Source of the DNA: Armatimonadota bacterium
GTDB lineage: Bacteria > Armatimonadota > Hebobacteria > CAIYQO01
Length of the DNA stretch: 60,629 nucleotides
Direction: 5' to 3'
Assembly (NCBI GenBank): GCA_029553475.1
Contig: JAKPKV010000057.1
Span: forward strand, 1 to 60,629
The stretch's first letter is position 1, and every line of letters starts with the position of its first letter. This document shows, in pieces, positions 9,348 through 18,587 of this stretch. Under the pieces are notes generated by a model. It ran no database searches. It was not told the origin of the DNA and saw only the letters and a program-made list of their open reading frames with translations. The position numbers were made by a program, and so were the translations under genes.

Positions 9348-9678
9348 CGGCGTCGCTTGATGCGGGTATTCGCGCTCCCGGCGGAGGATTCCTGCTGTTT
9401 TTTGCTGAGTGGGGGCGGCTCCGTGCGGGGCCAACACGAAGAGGGGAAGGTGGGAAGACACGAAGGTTAGTTGTTACGGGTGGGGATTACGCGCGGACCC
9501 CTCCCCGGCCCCATGCGCGTCACGATAGGGTGAGCGTTTCCTTCGTGCCCTTGCTCGTACTCGACAAACGTTATCGTCAACCTGCATCGCCACCGTTGTC
9601 TCTGGAGAGCGAGGAAGCGAATTTTTCCGAGTTACGAGCACGAGTACGAGTATGAAAGAACGCGACGCTCCTCACGGG
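9348..9678. other. Gene-free spacer with ACGAGTACGAG-type repeat
   Basis: No gene seen. CTCGTACTCG (9554-9563) and CGAGTACGAG (9641-9650) are exact reverse complements. The second lies in the run ACGAGCACGAGTACGAG (9634-9650), similar to the microsatellite-built element at 30574-30881. The region lies downstream of the 1115-aa protein gene and upstream of the amidohydrolase. Confidence 0.55.
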
Positions 9679-12600
9679 TTACGGGCGCGGGTCTTCCGCC
9701 AGCTCCAGGGTGATGGCGAGGAGGCAGACGGCGCCGCCGTCGGGCAGGGTGATGGACTTCAGCGGTTTGTCGGCCAGCGGCAGGCGGTAGGCGAAGGCGG
9801 CGCCGCGCAGGTACCAGTCGTCGCCGTGCGCGGTGCGGATGTAGCGGGTGCGCAGCATCACCGGCTCATCGTTCGCCGGGTCGCCCAGCCAGCCGGCCAC
9901 GGTGACGGGCACGTCGGTTTGCGTGCCGTCGGCGTAGGTGACGGTGAAGACGGCGGGCGCGGTTTCCAGCACGTTGAAGCCGACGAGGCAGAGCGCGCGG
10001 GCGGTCTGGTCGGGCAGCGGGAGGGCCTGTCCCAGCCCGCGCACCATCGTCGCGCGGCCCTCGCGGGGCGCGGGGAAGACGAAGCTCGGCCAGGCGGCAT
10101 GGGCGGCGCCCTGGTGATAGCCCGGCGCGTAGCCCAGCGGCGGCGCGGTCCGGTCGGGCAGGAATTCTTCCAGCGGGAAGACGGTCTCCAGCATATCCAG
10201 CCCGCCCAGCGACGCCACGCGCTCGGCGGCGGCGGCGATGCCGTTGGCGGCCTCAGCGAGGTCTAGCGGCAGCCAGCGCGGCGACGTCACCCGCACCGGG
10301 GCGATGGGCAGCGCGGGCGTCGCGGCGTCGGCCAGCAGCGGCACGCTCTGGCCGCGATGCCGCAGGTTGATGGCGCAGCGATAGCTGCCGGGCCGCGCGG
10401 GGGGCGTCAGGAGCATGGTCAGCTTCACCACGTCGCCCGGCTTCACCGCGTCGGGCAGCCGCGTGCTGCCGCCGGCATCCGGCAGCGGCCGGCCGTCCCA
10501 GGCGAGCCACTGATAGGTCAGTACGGTGGTGTCCGGCGTCCACGCTGCACCGCCAGTGTTGCGCAGCACTACCGGCGCCAGCGCGTCCGCGCCCGCCAGC
10601 TCCTCCGGCACCTGCATGCCGAGCAGCATGGCGGCGGCGTCGCCGGGCGTGATGGCGACCCAGGCGTCGGGGATGGCGGCGGCGCGCAGCGGCTCATCGC
10701 CGCGCAAGAGCTCGGCGCGCAGCCGCGCCCAGCCCGGCCCTTCGGGGGCGGGGGGCAGCGCGCCAGTGAAGAGCGCGGTCTGGCCCGGGGCGACGGTGGC
10801 GCGCAGCGGCAGCCGCGCGTCGCCGGGCAGCGCCTCGCCGTCGGCGGTGAGCCAGCGCAGGCGCAGCGTCACCGCGTTCTTGCGCCAGGCGTCGGCGCCC
10901 GCGTTGCGCACCGCCAGCCCGACGGGCGTGCGCTGCGCGGGGCCGAGCGCGCCGGGGATGGCGGTCTCCAGCAGTTGCGCGGCGGGGGCATCGCCCGCGA
11001 CGGTGAAGGGGATGGTGAGCGTGCCCACCCGTTCGGTGAGCAGTGGGGCGGTGAGAAAGGCGATTTTGTTGCGGCTGAAATCGAGGTGCAGCCGATAGGC
11101 GCCCGCCGCCAGCGGCCGCCGCGCCGCCACCGTGGGCAGCGTGAGGCCGATGCGCGACGTGGCGCGGTCGAAGAGCGCCAGCTTATCCGTCGCCAGGCCG
11201 GAGAGCACGGTGACGTCGTCGCGCGTCACGCGGTAATGCACGCGGAAGCCGTGCTGGCTGACCACCTTCTGCAGGCTGCCGTTTTTGATGAGCACTTCTA
11301 CCGGGTACGCCGCGCCGGCGCGCAGCACGGGGGGCAGCGTGTGGCCGAGGACGGTCAGGCCGAAATCGCGCCCCTCTGCCAGGCGCATCAGCGCCAGCCG
11401 CGTCGCGTCCAGATACTGCTGCCCATACTGGCGTGAGGCGGCGATCTCGGTGCCGCGGGCGAACTCATTCCAACTGCGGATGAGCAATAAATCCGGCTGC
11501 GCGCCGGTCACCTTCACCCAGCCGTTGGCGTAGGTGTCGCCGCCGGAGCGGGACAGGAAGCCCTGGCGCGCGCCGACGCCGGGGGCGATGAGGGCGGTGC
11601 GCAGCGGCCCGGCGCCCACCTGCACGCCGGCGGAGGGATCCCAGGCGCAGCGGGCGAGCACGCCCGGCGGCACGGCGTCGCCCGTCCAGGCGGCATCCAA
11701 CAGCCAGCCGATGGGGGCGCCCCAGGCGGCGCGCAGGCGCTCGCCGGCCGCCGCCAGCGGCAGCGCCGCCAGCGGGCCGGGATTCGGCGGGGCGACGACG
11801 ATGAGCGGATAGCAGGCGCCGCCATCCGGGGAGGGCAGCGTCAGCCGGTAGCGCGGCGGAATCGCGCGGAAGGCTTCCGTCGCCGCCGCCTCCAGCGTGG
11901 CCGCCAGCCTCGCGGGGTCGGCGGTTTCCGCGGAGAGATCGAGCACCGGCACGATGGGCGGCACGTCATAAAAGTATGCGGCGGTGGAGGCGGCGTCATA
12001 GGCGCTGAGCGCCTGCACGAGCGCCAGCAGGCGGGCGCGCGTGTCGGCGGAGGGGGCGCCGGGCAGCGCCACCGCCAGCGCGTCAATGCCGGCCTGGCGG
12101 ATGGCCTTCACCTGCGGCTGATGATAGAGCGGCATCGCCGGCGTCACCCACGGCGGCAGCGGCTCCAGGGGGTGATGCGCGGGGGATGCGCCTTCGGGAT
12201 CGAGGCTGTACCAGACGGCGGTGAGCGACACCGGCTGGCGGCCCGGCGCCGACGGGGCGACGCCGTGCCCCGGGCGCCGGCGGTAGCTGACCACGCCGGC
12301 CATCACCCATTCGGTGGCGCGCACCTCGCCGTCAATGAAGGGATCGAGCATCACCAGCGGGGCGTTGGCCAGCCGCTCGGTGGTGGGCAACGGCTGGGCG
12401 TTCTGCAGGAACTGCAGTTGCCCCCAGCGCGCGGGGTGGTTCAGGTCCTCTTCCATCACCCCCTCCGGCCAGCAGGAGACCGCGCGCGTCTCGCCCTGCG
12501 CGTAGCAGGCCACCGCGTAGCCGATGGCGGGCAGCGGGTCGCGCGCCGAGCGGCGGAAAGGCGGCACCACCCCCAGCAACTGCCAGGAGAGGGCCATCTC

Positions 12601-13026
12601 CACCACGTAGCCGGTGTCGGGCTTGGTGTTGTCGTTCAGCGTGCCGTTCACGCGCCGCGCCAGGCGGATGGTGCCGCGCTCGCCGGGCTGGAACCAGCTC
12701 GGGTCATCGCGCCAATCGCCTTTGTCGCCGCGCTGCACGGACACCCCGCCGGCGGCGCTGACGATGACGCGCACGCAGTCGCGGTCGAGGAGGTCGCCAT
12801 TAGTGGGGTCCAGGTCCAGGTAGACGGCGATGGCGTCGTCCAGCCACGGCTGGCTCATCGGTGCCGTCTGATTGCCGACAATCAGCGGGTCATCCACGCG
12901 CAGCCCGAAATAGAGCGCGGTGGTGGTCCACACCGTGTGCGCCATGATGCGGTCGAGCGGCGGCGTCTCCGCCGTGGCGGCGAGGCCGGCAAGCAAGAGG
13001 ACGATGGCAAGATAATAATGGCGCAT
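9679..13026 (-). CDS. Large secreted CBM9-like / GH99-like multidomain protein
   Basis: A 1115-aa exported protein. The signal peptide is MRHYYLAIVLLLAGLAATA. Residues about 20-190 resemble the CBM9 sugar-binding fold (WTTTALYFGLRVDD and DDAIAVYLDLDP). A middle region of about 250-600 recalls GH71/GH99-like TIM barrels (QVKAIRQAGIDALAVALPG, then RSWNEFARGTEI, like the WNEW-EGT motif of that clan). Two Ig-like segments follow (TPVGLAVRNAGADAW; APVVLRNTGGAAWTPDT). The C-terminal ~200 residues form a beta-sandwich with VTYADGTQTDVPV, common in bacterial glycosidases. It probably binds and perhaps cleaves polysaccharide outside the cell. The barrel is divergent, so enzyme activity is uncertain. 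An in-frame extension upstream of 13026 runs into repeat DNA and is rejected. Confidence 0.75.
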   Translation of the reverse strand: MRHYYLAIVLLLAGLAATAETPPLDRIMAHTVWTTTALYFGLRVDDPLIVGNQTAPMSQPWLDDAIAVYLDLDPTNGDLLDRDCVRVIVSAAGGVSVQRGDKGDWRDDPSWFQPGERGTIRLARRVNGTLNDNTKPDTGYVVEMALSWQLLGVVPPFRRSARDPLPAIGYAVACYAQGETRAVSCWPEGVMEEDLNHPARWGQLQFLQNAQPLPTTERLANAPLVMLDPFIDGEVRATEWVMAGVVSYRRRPGHGVAPSAPGRQPVSLTAVWYSLDPEGASPAHHPLEPLPPWVTPAMPLYHQPQVKAIRQAGIDALAVALPGAPSADTRARLLALVQALSAYDAASTAAYFYDVPPIVPVLDLSAETADPARLAATLEAAATEAFRAIPPRYRLTLPSPDGGACYPLIVVAPPNPGPLAALPLAAAGERLRAAWGAPIGWLLDAAWTGDAVPPGVLARCAWDPSAGVQVGAGPLRTALIAPGVGARQGFLSRSGGDTYANGWVKVTGAQPDLLLIRSWNEFARGTEIAASRQYGQQYLDATRLALMRLAEGRDFGLTVLGHTLPPVLRAGAAYPVEVLIKNGSLQKVVSQHGFRVHYRVTRDDVTVLSGLATDKLALFDRATSRIGLTLPTVAARRPLAAGAYRLHLDFSRNKIAFLTAPLLTERVGTLTIPFTVAGDAPAAQLLETAIPGALGPAQRTPVGLAVRNAGADAWRKNAVTLRLRWLTADGEALPGDARLPLRATVAPGQTALFTGALPPAPEGPGWARLRAELLRGDEPLRAAAIPDAWVAITPGDAAAMLLGMQVPEELAGADALAPVVLRNTGGAAWTPDTTVLTYQWLAWDGRPLPDAGGSTRLPDAVKPGDVVKLTMLLTPPARPGSYRCAINLRHRGQSVPLLADAATPALPIAPVRVTSPRWLPLDLAEAANGIAAAAERVASLGGLDMLETVFPLEEFLPDRTAPPLGYAPGYHQGAAHAAWPSFVFPAPREGRATMVRGLGQALPLPDQTARALCLVGFNVLETAPAVFTVTYADGTQTDVPVTVAGWLGDPANDEPVMLRTRYIRTAHGDDWYLRGAAFAYRLPLADKPLKSITLPDGGAVCLLAITLELAEDPRP

Positions 13027-13052
13027 GATGGGTCTCGGGTTTATCGAACACT

Positions 13053-13188
13053 GGGCGGGCGAGCGTCCCCGCGAGCCGACTCCGGGGGGAAGTCTCATCC
13101 GTCGTGCTCGCGAGATAGCCTGTGCTGCGAACACGACTTCCATCACTTTCATCCGGAGTCGTCCCGATTGCATCGGGATCGCCCGCCC
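13053..13188. repeat. Inverted-repeat element, copy A
   Basis: A 136-bp element bounded by GGGCGGGCGA and TCGCCCGCCC. The left arm carries GCGTCCCCGCGAGCC; the right arm carries GTCCCGATTGCATCGGGA. Its core (ACTCCGGGGGGAAGTC to GAACACGAC to CCATCA) is shared in the same orientation with 22576-22712, but there the two arms have changed places. It lies just upstream of a minus-strand gene start, as does copy B. Confidence 0.8.
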
Positions 13189-13194
13189 GTGAGA

Positions 13195-13494
13195 TTACGA
13201 CTCCGGCGTGCCGTACTCTTCCTTCGCTTCGGCTTCCTGGCCGGCTTCCGCGTCGAGCGCGCCGGCGTCGGCGTCGGCGGAGAAGGACTCGACGAGGGCG
13301 CGGGCGGTCTCGGCGTCGGCGGCCCGCACCAGCAGTTGGCTGTGCAGCCCGCGCTGCATCACGCCTTCGAGCCACTCCGGCTCGAAGGTGCGCTCCACCA
13401 CGCCGATGCCCGCTTCCTCCAGCATCGTTTGGTAGAGCAGCGCCTGGATTTCGTCGGGCGCGTCAAAGACCGGTACCAGCTCATCCGTTCCCAT
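13195..13494 (-). CDS. DUF2007-like small protein
   Basis: A 99-aa soluble protein resembling DUF2007, sometimes described as a putative prokaryotic signal-transducing domain. The visible pattern is a short alpha/beta unit: LVPVFDAPDEIQALLYQTML, a GI-VVERTF strand, then SQLLVRAADAETARALVESF, followed by an acidic Ala/Glu-rich tail. Family members typically read 'hxxhxxhxxxxEAxxhxxxLExxGI'. The start follows AGGAGG with a four-base spacer. Its cellular role is unknown. It is followed on the same strand by the repeat element and the 1115-aa secreted protein. Confidence 0.7.
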   Translation of the reverse strand: MGTDELVPVFDAPDEIQALLYQTMLEEAGIGVVERTFEPEWLEGVMQRGLHSQLLVRAADAETARALVESFSADADAGALDAEAGQEAEAKEEYGTPES

Positions 13495-13596
13495 GGCTCC
13501 TCCTTCCGGGCCGCCGGGCGTCCCTGCTACCGTTGAGTATACCCCGCCGGGCAGCGAGCGTAAAGCTCATTCCCGCGCCGTGGGCGAAATGATGTC

Positions 13597-14394
13597 TTAC
13601 GCGTCTTCACGCCCGGAGAGATCGGGGATAGACCAGCCCTCGACATCAGTCTGCCGGTGCCGGTTAGCGCGCCGCTCCTCCTGTCTTGCCTTCGCGATGC
13701 GGTGACGATCCCATGACGACAGTGGACTCTCGCTCCGCCAGCGATCTACCAGTGAAATGCAGGCCGACGGCAGAAAGGCCATGGTGATGACCGGCACCAG
13801 CGCAAAACCCACCGGAAATGTCAGCACAAAGCCCACGAGCGTCAGCAGGAGGTAGACGTAGGCGCGCACGAGCGCATCAAGCGTGCGCGCCGCCTGGCAA
13901 GATGCCAGCAATCCCACGCACCCGAACATCAGCGCTTCAATCTGGAGAGCGACGACGCTGACGAGCACTTCCCAGAGGGCGATGCCGCCAAAGGTCGCGG
14001 CCAGTATGGCGACGATGGGCAGCGTCGCGAGCTGCAGCGTCAGCAGTTGCGCCATCGCGCCGTTGAGTTTACCGAATACTATCTCGGCGGCGGTATACCG
14101 GCTGAGCAGCAGGTGATCGAGGCTGCCGCGCTCACGCTGGCCGCTGAACGTGCCCGCGGTGAGCGCCGGGGCGATGACGAGAACCAGCAGCGCCTGCACT
14201 ACCACCATGCCGAACTAGGTCATGCGGCCAAACCTGGCGAGATCGCCAATACTGCCGGCATTCAACCCAGCCAGTACCAGGATCACACCGAGCCCCAGCA
14301 GATAGCCCGTCAGCAACAGCAAGCTTGAGCGTCCGCGCAGCCGGGCGCGTAGCTCAAACCAGAGCAGCGGGTTGTGCGGCAGATACCAGGCCAT
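13597..14394 (-). pseudogene. ABC-2 type transporter permease, interrupted by an in-frame amber codon
   Basis: A membrane protein of about 265 codons with the ABC-2 permease pattern. It has an N-terminal NPLLWFELRARLRGR, a first membrane helix, and after the break LVLVIAPALTAGTFSGQRERGSLDHLLLSR and EIVFGKLNG, the family's cytoplasmic coupling segment. Further hydrophobic helices and a basic tail follow. A TAG codon at 14215-14217 (minus strand) splits it into 60 and 204 codons in the same frame, exactly before FGMVVVQALL. No frame change is needed to join the halves. The start at 14394 follows AAGGA by five bases. Either a pseudogene, a sequencing error, or amber readthrough. No ATPase gene is adjacent. 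Confidence 0.8.
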
Positions 14395-14435
14395 TGCTAT
14401 CCTTGCCGGCATCGGAATGGCATACCCACCGGGCG

Positions 14436-15884
14436 CTATTTTCGCCGCCACGTCGTGCCCGCCGGGGTATCCTCCAGCACCACGCCCAGCTCGGTGAGGC
14501 GAGCTCGGATGGTGTCGGCGAGGGCGAAATTTTTCTCCGCGCGGGCCTGGGCGCGCAGGTCGAGAAGGAGCGTCATCAGCGGCTCCACCAGCGTATCTTC
14601 CGATTTCGCCGCGATCTCCAGCGGGATGCCGAGGACGGAGGCGAAGAGGAGGAGGCGCGCGCCGGCGTCGGAGAGCGCGGTGAGCGCCTGCGCGTCGGGC
14701 ACGAAGGCGGGATCGCCGGTGAGCTTATTCGCCTCGCCGACGAGGGTGAAGAGCACGGCGATGGCGCGCGGGGTGTTGAAGTCGTCGTCCATCGCCGCGC
14801 GGAAGTCGGCCTCCGCCGCCGCCAGCCGCGCGCGCAGGGCGGCGCTGGCCTCCGGGTTCGGCGTCTCGCGCTGGCGGCCGGCGCTCACCACGCGCCGTAT
14901 GTTGAAGACGCCCAGCGTCAGCCGCTGGTAGGCGGCTTGCGCCTGGTCCAGCGCCTGGTCGGAAAAATCAATGGGCGAGCGGTAGTGGGCGGCGGTGAGG
15001 AAGTAGCGCACCACCTCGGCGGGATATTTTTCCAAAATATCCCGCACCACGAAGAAATTTCCTAACGATTTCGACATCTTCTCCGCGTTCACCGTCACGA
15101 AGCCGTTGTGCATCCAGTAGCGCGCAAAAAGGGAGGCGTCGCCATCAATGGCCGCCTCACTCTGCGCGATTTCGTTCTCGTGGTGCGGGAAGATCAGGTC
15201 CTGTCCGCCGCCGTGAATGTCAAAGCCCGCGCCCAGATATTTCAGCGACATCGCCGAGCACTCGATGTGCCAGCCCGGCCGCCCCGATCCCCACGGGCTG
15301 TCCCAGCTCGGCTCGCCGGGCTTGGCGGCTTTCCAGAGGGCAAAATCCAGCGGGTCGCGCTTGCGCTCGCTCACCTCCACGCGCGCGCCGGACGCCATCT
15401 CGTCCAGGTCGCGGTTGGAGAGCGCGCCGTAGGTGGCGAATGTGCGCACCGCGAAGTAGACGTCGCCGCCCACCACGTAGGCGACGCCGCGCTCCACCAG
15501 CGCCGATACCAGGCTGATAATTTCTTCGATATTTTCGGTGGCGCGGGGGTAGACGGTGGCGCGCTTCACGTTCAGCGAATCCATCTCCTCGAAATAGACG
15601 GCGATGAAGCGCTCCACCAGCGCGCGCCACTCCACGCCCTGCTCGGCGGAGCGCTTGATGATCTTGTCCTCGATATCGGTGAAGTTGGTGACGTAGGTCA
15701 CCGCGTACCCGCTGTACTCCAGGTAGCGGCGCACCACGTCGAAGACCACCGCCGGCCGGGCGTTGCCCAGGTGCGGGTAGTCATACGGCGTGGGGCCGCA
15801 GACGTACATCGCCACCTTCCCCGGCTCGCGGGTGATGAGCGGCTCCGTCTGGCGCGACAGCGTGTTGTAGAGATGGATGGTCAT
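14436..15884 (-). CDS. cysS: Cysteinyl-tRNA synthetase
   Basis: A 482-aa class I synthetase that charges tRNA-Cys. The HIGH-equivalent HLGN is at 38-41 and KMSKS at 268-272. The zinc ligands Cys29, Cys208, a His of the HHENE motif (233/234) and Glu237 are all present. The C-terminal DALR-type helical domain carries FRAAMDDDFNTPRAIAVLF. The length matches the family. The longer in-frame extension upstream to 16226 overlaps the sulfatase gene and is rejected. The ATG at 15884 lies only about 10 bases from an extended -10 box, and no Shine-Dalgarno sequence is seen. The mRNA is probably leaderless or nearly so. It is followed on the same strand by the broken ABC permease. Confidence 0.97.
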   Translation of the reverse strand: MTIHLYNTLSRQTEPLITREPGKVAMYVCGPTPYDYPHLGNARPAVVFDVVRRYLEYSGYAVTYVTNFTDIEDKIIKRSAEQGVEWRALVERFIAVYFEEMDSLNVKRATVYPRATENIEEIISLVSALVERGVAYVVGGDVYFAVRTFATYGALSNRDLDEMASGARVEVSERKRDPLDFALWKAAKPGEPSWDSPWGSGRPGWHIECSAMSLKYLGAGFDIHGGGQDLIFPHHENEIAQSEAAIDGDASLFARYWMHNGFVTVNAEKMSKSLGNFFVVRDILEKYPAEVVRYFLTAAHYRSPIDFSDQALDQAQAAYQRLTLGVFNIRRVVSAGRQRETPNPEASAALRARLAAAEADFRAAMDDDFNTPRAIAVLFTLVGEANKLTGDPAFVPDAQALTALSDAGARLLLFASVLGIPLEIAAKSEDTLVEPLMTLLLDLRAQARAEKNFALADTIRARLTELGVVLEDTPAGTTWRRK

Positions 15885-15893
15885 GATGCTGGT

Positions 15894-15902
15894 ATTATAG
15901 CA
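15894..15902 (-). promoter_or_regulatory. Extended -10 promoter of cysS
   Basis: On the minus strand TGC-TATAAT is a perfect extended -10 element. Its 3' end is nine bases from the ATG, placing the likely transcription start within about three bases of the start codon. No clear -35 box is seen, which is usual for extended -10 promoters. Confidence 0.6.
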
Positions 15903-15979
15903 GATTCGGCGATTGGCGCGAGAAGCGAGATCAGCAATGGTCTGAACGAGACAATCGCTGCTGTTGATATGCATCGCGC

Positions 15980-17386
15980 TTAAAAAATATCCGTCCGCGG
16001 CGGGCAGGGTTCGTTTTCGAGGATGAAGGCCAGCAGGCGGTCCTGCATCTCCGCGGCCACGTCCGGGCGCTCCGCCCAGCGGTTGTCGAATTCGTCGGGA
16101 TCGTCCCGGCGGTCGTAGAGCTCGCCGTACAGGCGGTCGTGGTAGTGGACGTATTTCCAGTCCTCGGTGACGAGGCAGCGGGCGACGGTGAAGGGGTCGT
16201 CGGACTGGAAGCGTTTTTCGCGCCATTCCACCAGCGCGGCGTCGCGGGTCGGTTGGGGTTCCAGCGTCTCCGAGAAGAGCGGTTGCCCCTGCGCCAGGTG
16301 CGGGCCGGGGACGCCGGTGAGGGCGGCGACGGTGGGGGCGAGGTCCACGTGCGAGACGAAGCCCCCCTGCACGCCGGTGACGCCGCAGCGGGCGGGGAAG
16401 CGGTAGATGAGCGGCACGCGCACCGCGCCCTCGTAAAAGAGCGGGCCTTTCCAGAGCAGCCCGTGGTCGCCGAGCATCTCGCCGTGGTCGCTGGTGAAGA
16501 TGACGACGGTATTGTCGGCCAACCCGGTCTCCTCCAGCGCGGCCAGCAGGCGGCCCACCATGGCGTCCACGTGGGCGATGGTGGCGTGGTAGGCGGCGAT
16601 GGTGGCGCGGATGCCGCGCGGGCCGGGGTCCTGGCAGTAGGCGTGGATGGCGTCGTACATGCCGCGCGCCGGCGGCGTCATCCGCGCTTCCTCGCCCTCC
16701 CGGTAGCGGGGCATCGGCATCTCCTCCGGCGTGAATAGGGAGGCGTACGGCTCCACCGGATCAAAGGGGTGGTGCGGATCGAAAAAGCCGGCGGAGAGGA
16801 AGAAGGGCCGGCCGTCGGCGGCGCGCTGCTGAACATATTCCTCGCACAGCCCGGCGATCCAGTTGTTCATGTGTTTCGCTTCGGGCAGGTCGCGCACGTA
16901 GCCGTTGCGGTGCCCCTCGCGCTTGAACTGTTTCAGGTAGGGCTCGTACAGCCCCTGCGCGTCCAGCCAGTGAAAATACTCATCCTTGCAGTAGGGGTCG
17001 CCCTCGCACTCGTGGAGAACCTGGAAGTCATATTCCGGGTGCGGCTCGCCGCGCAGCCACACGTTGTCCAGGTGGATCTTGCCGATGAGGCCGGTGTGGT
17101 ACCCCCCGCGCCCCAGCGCCCCCTGCAGCGTCTCGGCCCGGCGGCTGAGCGGCACGCCGTTCATCCACACGCCGTGATGGCTGGGGTACTGCCCGGTGAC
17201 GTACGACGCCCGCGCCGGCATGCACACCGGGTTGGTGGTGTAGCAGTGGGTGAAGCGCACCCCGTCCGCCGCCAGCCGGTCCAGGTGCGGCGTTTTCGCC
17301 ACCGGACTGCCGTAACACCCCAGCGTATCGTGGCGCTGCTGATCGGTATTGATGAAGAGGATATTCGGACGGGTGAGCGCGGGCAT
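15980..17386 (-). CDS. Sulfatase (alkaline-phosphatase superfamily)
   Basis: A 468-aa arylsulfatase-type hydrolase acting on sulfate esters. The N-terminal metal site is NILFINTDQQRHDTLGCYG. The formylglycine signature is C55-M-P-A-R59 followed by SYVTG, so Cys55 would be converted to formylglycine. GKIHLDN and SDHGEMLGDHGLLWKG complete the active site. Choline-sulfatase and phosphonate-hydrolase-like members have similar length. No signal peptide is visible, so it appears cytoplasmic, unlike many polysaccharide sulfatases. The ATG at 17386 follows GGAG by six bases; a TTG upstream would include that site. The exported FGE-fold protein at 2940-4658 is unlikely to be its activator. Confidence 0.9.
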   Translation of the reverse strand: MPALTRPNILFINTDQQRHDTLGCYGSPVAKTPHLDRLAADGVRFTHCYTTNPVCMPARASYVTGQYPSHHGVWMNGVPLSRRAETLQGALGRGGYHTGLIGKIHLDNVWLRGEPHPEYDFQVLHECEGDPYCKDEYFHWLDAQGLYEPYLKQFKREGHRNGYVRDLPEAKHMNNWIAGLCEEYVQQRAADGRPFFLSAGFFDPHHPFDPVEPYASLFTPEEMPMPRYREGEEARMTPPARGMYDAIHAYCQDPGPRGIRATIAAYHATIAHVDAMVGRLLAALEETGLADNTVVIFTSDHGEMLGDHGLLWKGPLFYEGAVRVPLIYRFPARCGVTGVQGGFVSHVDLAPTVAALTGVPGPHLAQGQPLFSETLEPQPTRDAALVEWREKRFQSDDPFTVARCLVTEDWKYVHYHDRLYGELYDRRDDPDEFDNRWAERPDVAAEMQDRLLAFILENEPCPPRTDIF

Positions 17387-17468
17387 GCTAGGCTCCAATT
17401 TTTACCGCAGAGTACGCAGAGAGCACAGCGTTATAACTTTTTCCTTCGGAGAGGTGAGTCCTTCCTGC

Positions 17469-17921
17469 TCACGCGCGCACCATCCCCACCGCGTCTTCCG
17501 GCGTCGCCTGTTCGGCCAATACGGCGGTGATGGCGGGAAAATACATGCGCATGGTGGCCAGGTTGGCGTAGACCAACCCCTTCAGCAGGCCGGGGAGCAG
17601 CGGCTCGTGCTGGGTGTCAACGTAGGTTTTATAGCGGATCTCGCCGTCCTGGAAATCCATCTCAAAATTGCCGTTCGCCAGCCCGTAGTTGGCGCGGGTG
17701 AGCAGCTCGGCCAGCGCCGGCCGCCGCTCTTCCGGGGCGTTCCGCGGGTAGATCGAGTAAAAGAGCACCTGCGCCATCTCCTCGCGCACGTGCACGAGGC
17801 AGGTCCACTCCCCCTTCTCGCTGGCGAACTCCATCCGGTAAATCGGCCGCCCCTCAATCGGCGTGAGCTGCCAGTTCAGCTCCATGAAGAAGGCGAGGAC
17901 GATATCAGTCATCTGGGCCAT
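17469..17921 (-). CDS. YbjN-domain protein (T3SS chaperone-like fold)
   Basis: A 150-aa soluble protein of the YbjN family, described as putative sensory-transduction regulators with a type III secretion chaperone-like fold. Typical segments are YRMEFASEKGEWTCLVHVRE, VLFYSIYPRNAPEERRPALAELLTRANYGLANGNFEMD and EIRYKTYVD. AGGAG lies six bases before the ATG at 17921. A very long reading frame continues upstream on this strand to 20933, but that is the antisense of the antiporter gene and should not be used as an N-terminal extension. The gene precedes the sulfatase on the same strand with an 82-base gap, so the two may be co-transcribed. Function unknown. Confidence 0.8.
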   Translation of the reverse strand: MAQMTDIVLAFFMELNWQLTPIEGRPIYRMEFASEKGEWTCLVHVREEMAQVLFYSIYPRNAPEERRPALAELLTRANYGLANGNFEMDFQDGEIRYKTYVDTQHEPLLPGLLKGLVYANLATMRMYFPAITAVLAEQATPEDAVGMVRA

Positions 17922-18587
17922 GGGATGCTCCTGGTGTCGGGTTTCAAGTGTCGGGTTTCGGATTGCATGGGGGGTATATTCGTGAGGGGGAGGGGAAAGC
18001 CTTCCTGGCGCGCCGCCCCCTGCCGAAACTCGCGGCATGCGCGGTGTCGCCGCCCGCTTATTGACAGTATCCGGCGGAGTCAGGCATACTTCTCTGTGGA
18101 CATGCGCGATGGGCATCACCTGATCATGCCGGGATTCCTCTCTTTGTGCGCATTGCTGGCCCTGACCACGCGTGCCGGTGATGCGGCGGTCACGCGCGAC
18201 GTCCGCCCAGCGCTCCGCGTGAGCGCCACGCGGGGGCATGGCGCGCTCACCGGAGACACACTGCGGGCGCGGCACCTGCCCGCCCGCGCGCAGTGCCTCG
18301 CCCCCCAGCACACCAAGCCGGAGCAGGGCACAGACGCCTGCGCGGCGCCCGCGGTCACGCGCATCCCGTTCACCGGCGCGATGTCCGCCTGCCGAACCCG
18401 GCACGGCCATGCGGGCCGCCCGGTCGCGCGCGCGTACGCGGAATTCCCCCGCCCCCCCACCGTCACGCCACCCGCCTGACCGCGGCGCTGCTGATGACTG
18501 GCCGGCAGTCCCCGACCGGCCGGCAGCCCCCGACCGCAGCCCGCCCGCCTTCACCCGTTCCGGGACGCGCGCCCAGGATACCGTGAC
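17922..18587. other. Divergent intergenic region, no firm gene
   Basis: This 666-base spacer lies between the YbjN gene and the antiporter. It holds a tandem GTGTCGGGTTTC repeat (17934-17945 and 17948-17959), a likely plus-strand promoter (18061-18090), and one weak ORF. The weak ORF (18126-18479, 117 aa) begins MPGFLSLCALLALTTRAGDA, which looks like a signal peptide. It has no ribosome site and its remainder looks like translated spacer, so it is not called. The ~490 bases between promoter and antiporter start are otherwise unexplained. Confidence 0.5.
18061..18090 (+). promoter_or_regulatory. Putative sigma70-type promoter
   Basis: A perfect -35 hexamer TTGACA (18061-18066) and CATACT (18085-18090) are separated by 18 bases. 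It points toward the antiporter gene, with a leader of about 490 bases. Confidence 0.5.

Noticed and set aside
18126-18479. 117-aa plus-strand ORF with a signal-peptide-like start
   Set aside because: No ribosome site; after the first 20 residues the sequence looks like translated spacer; no family known. Noted in the spacer entry only.
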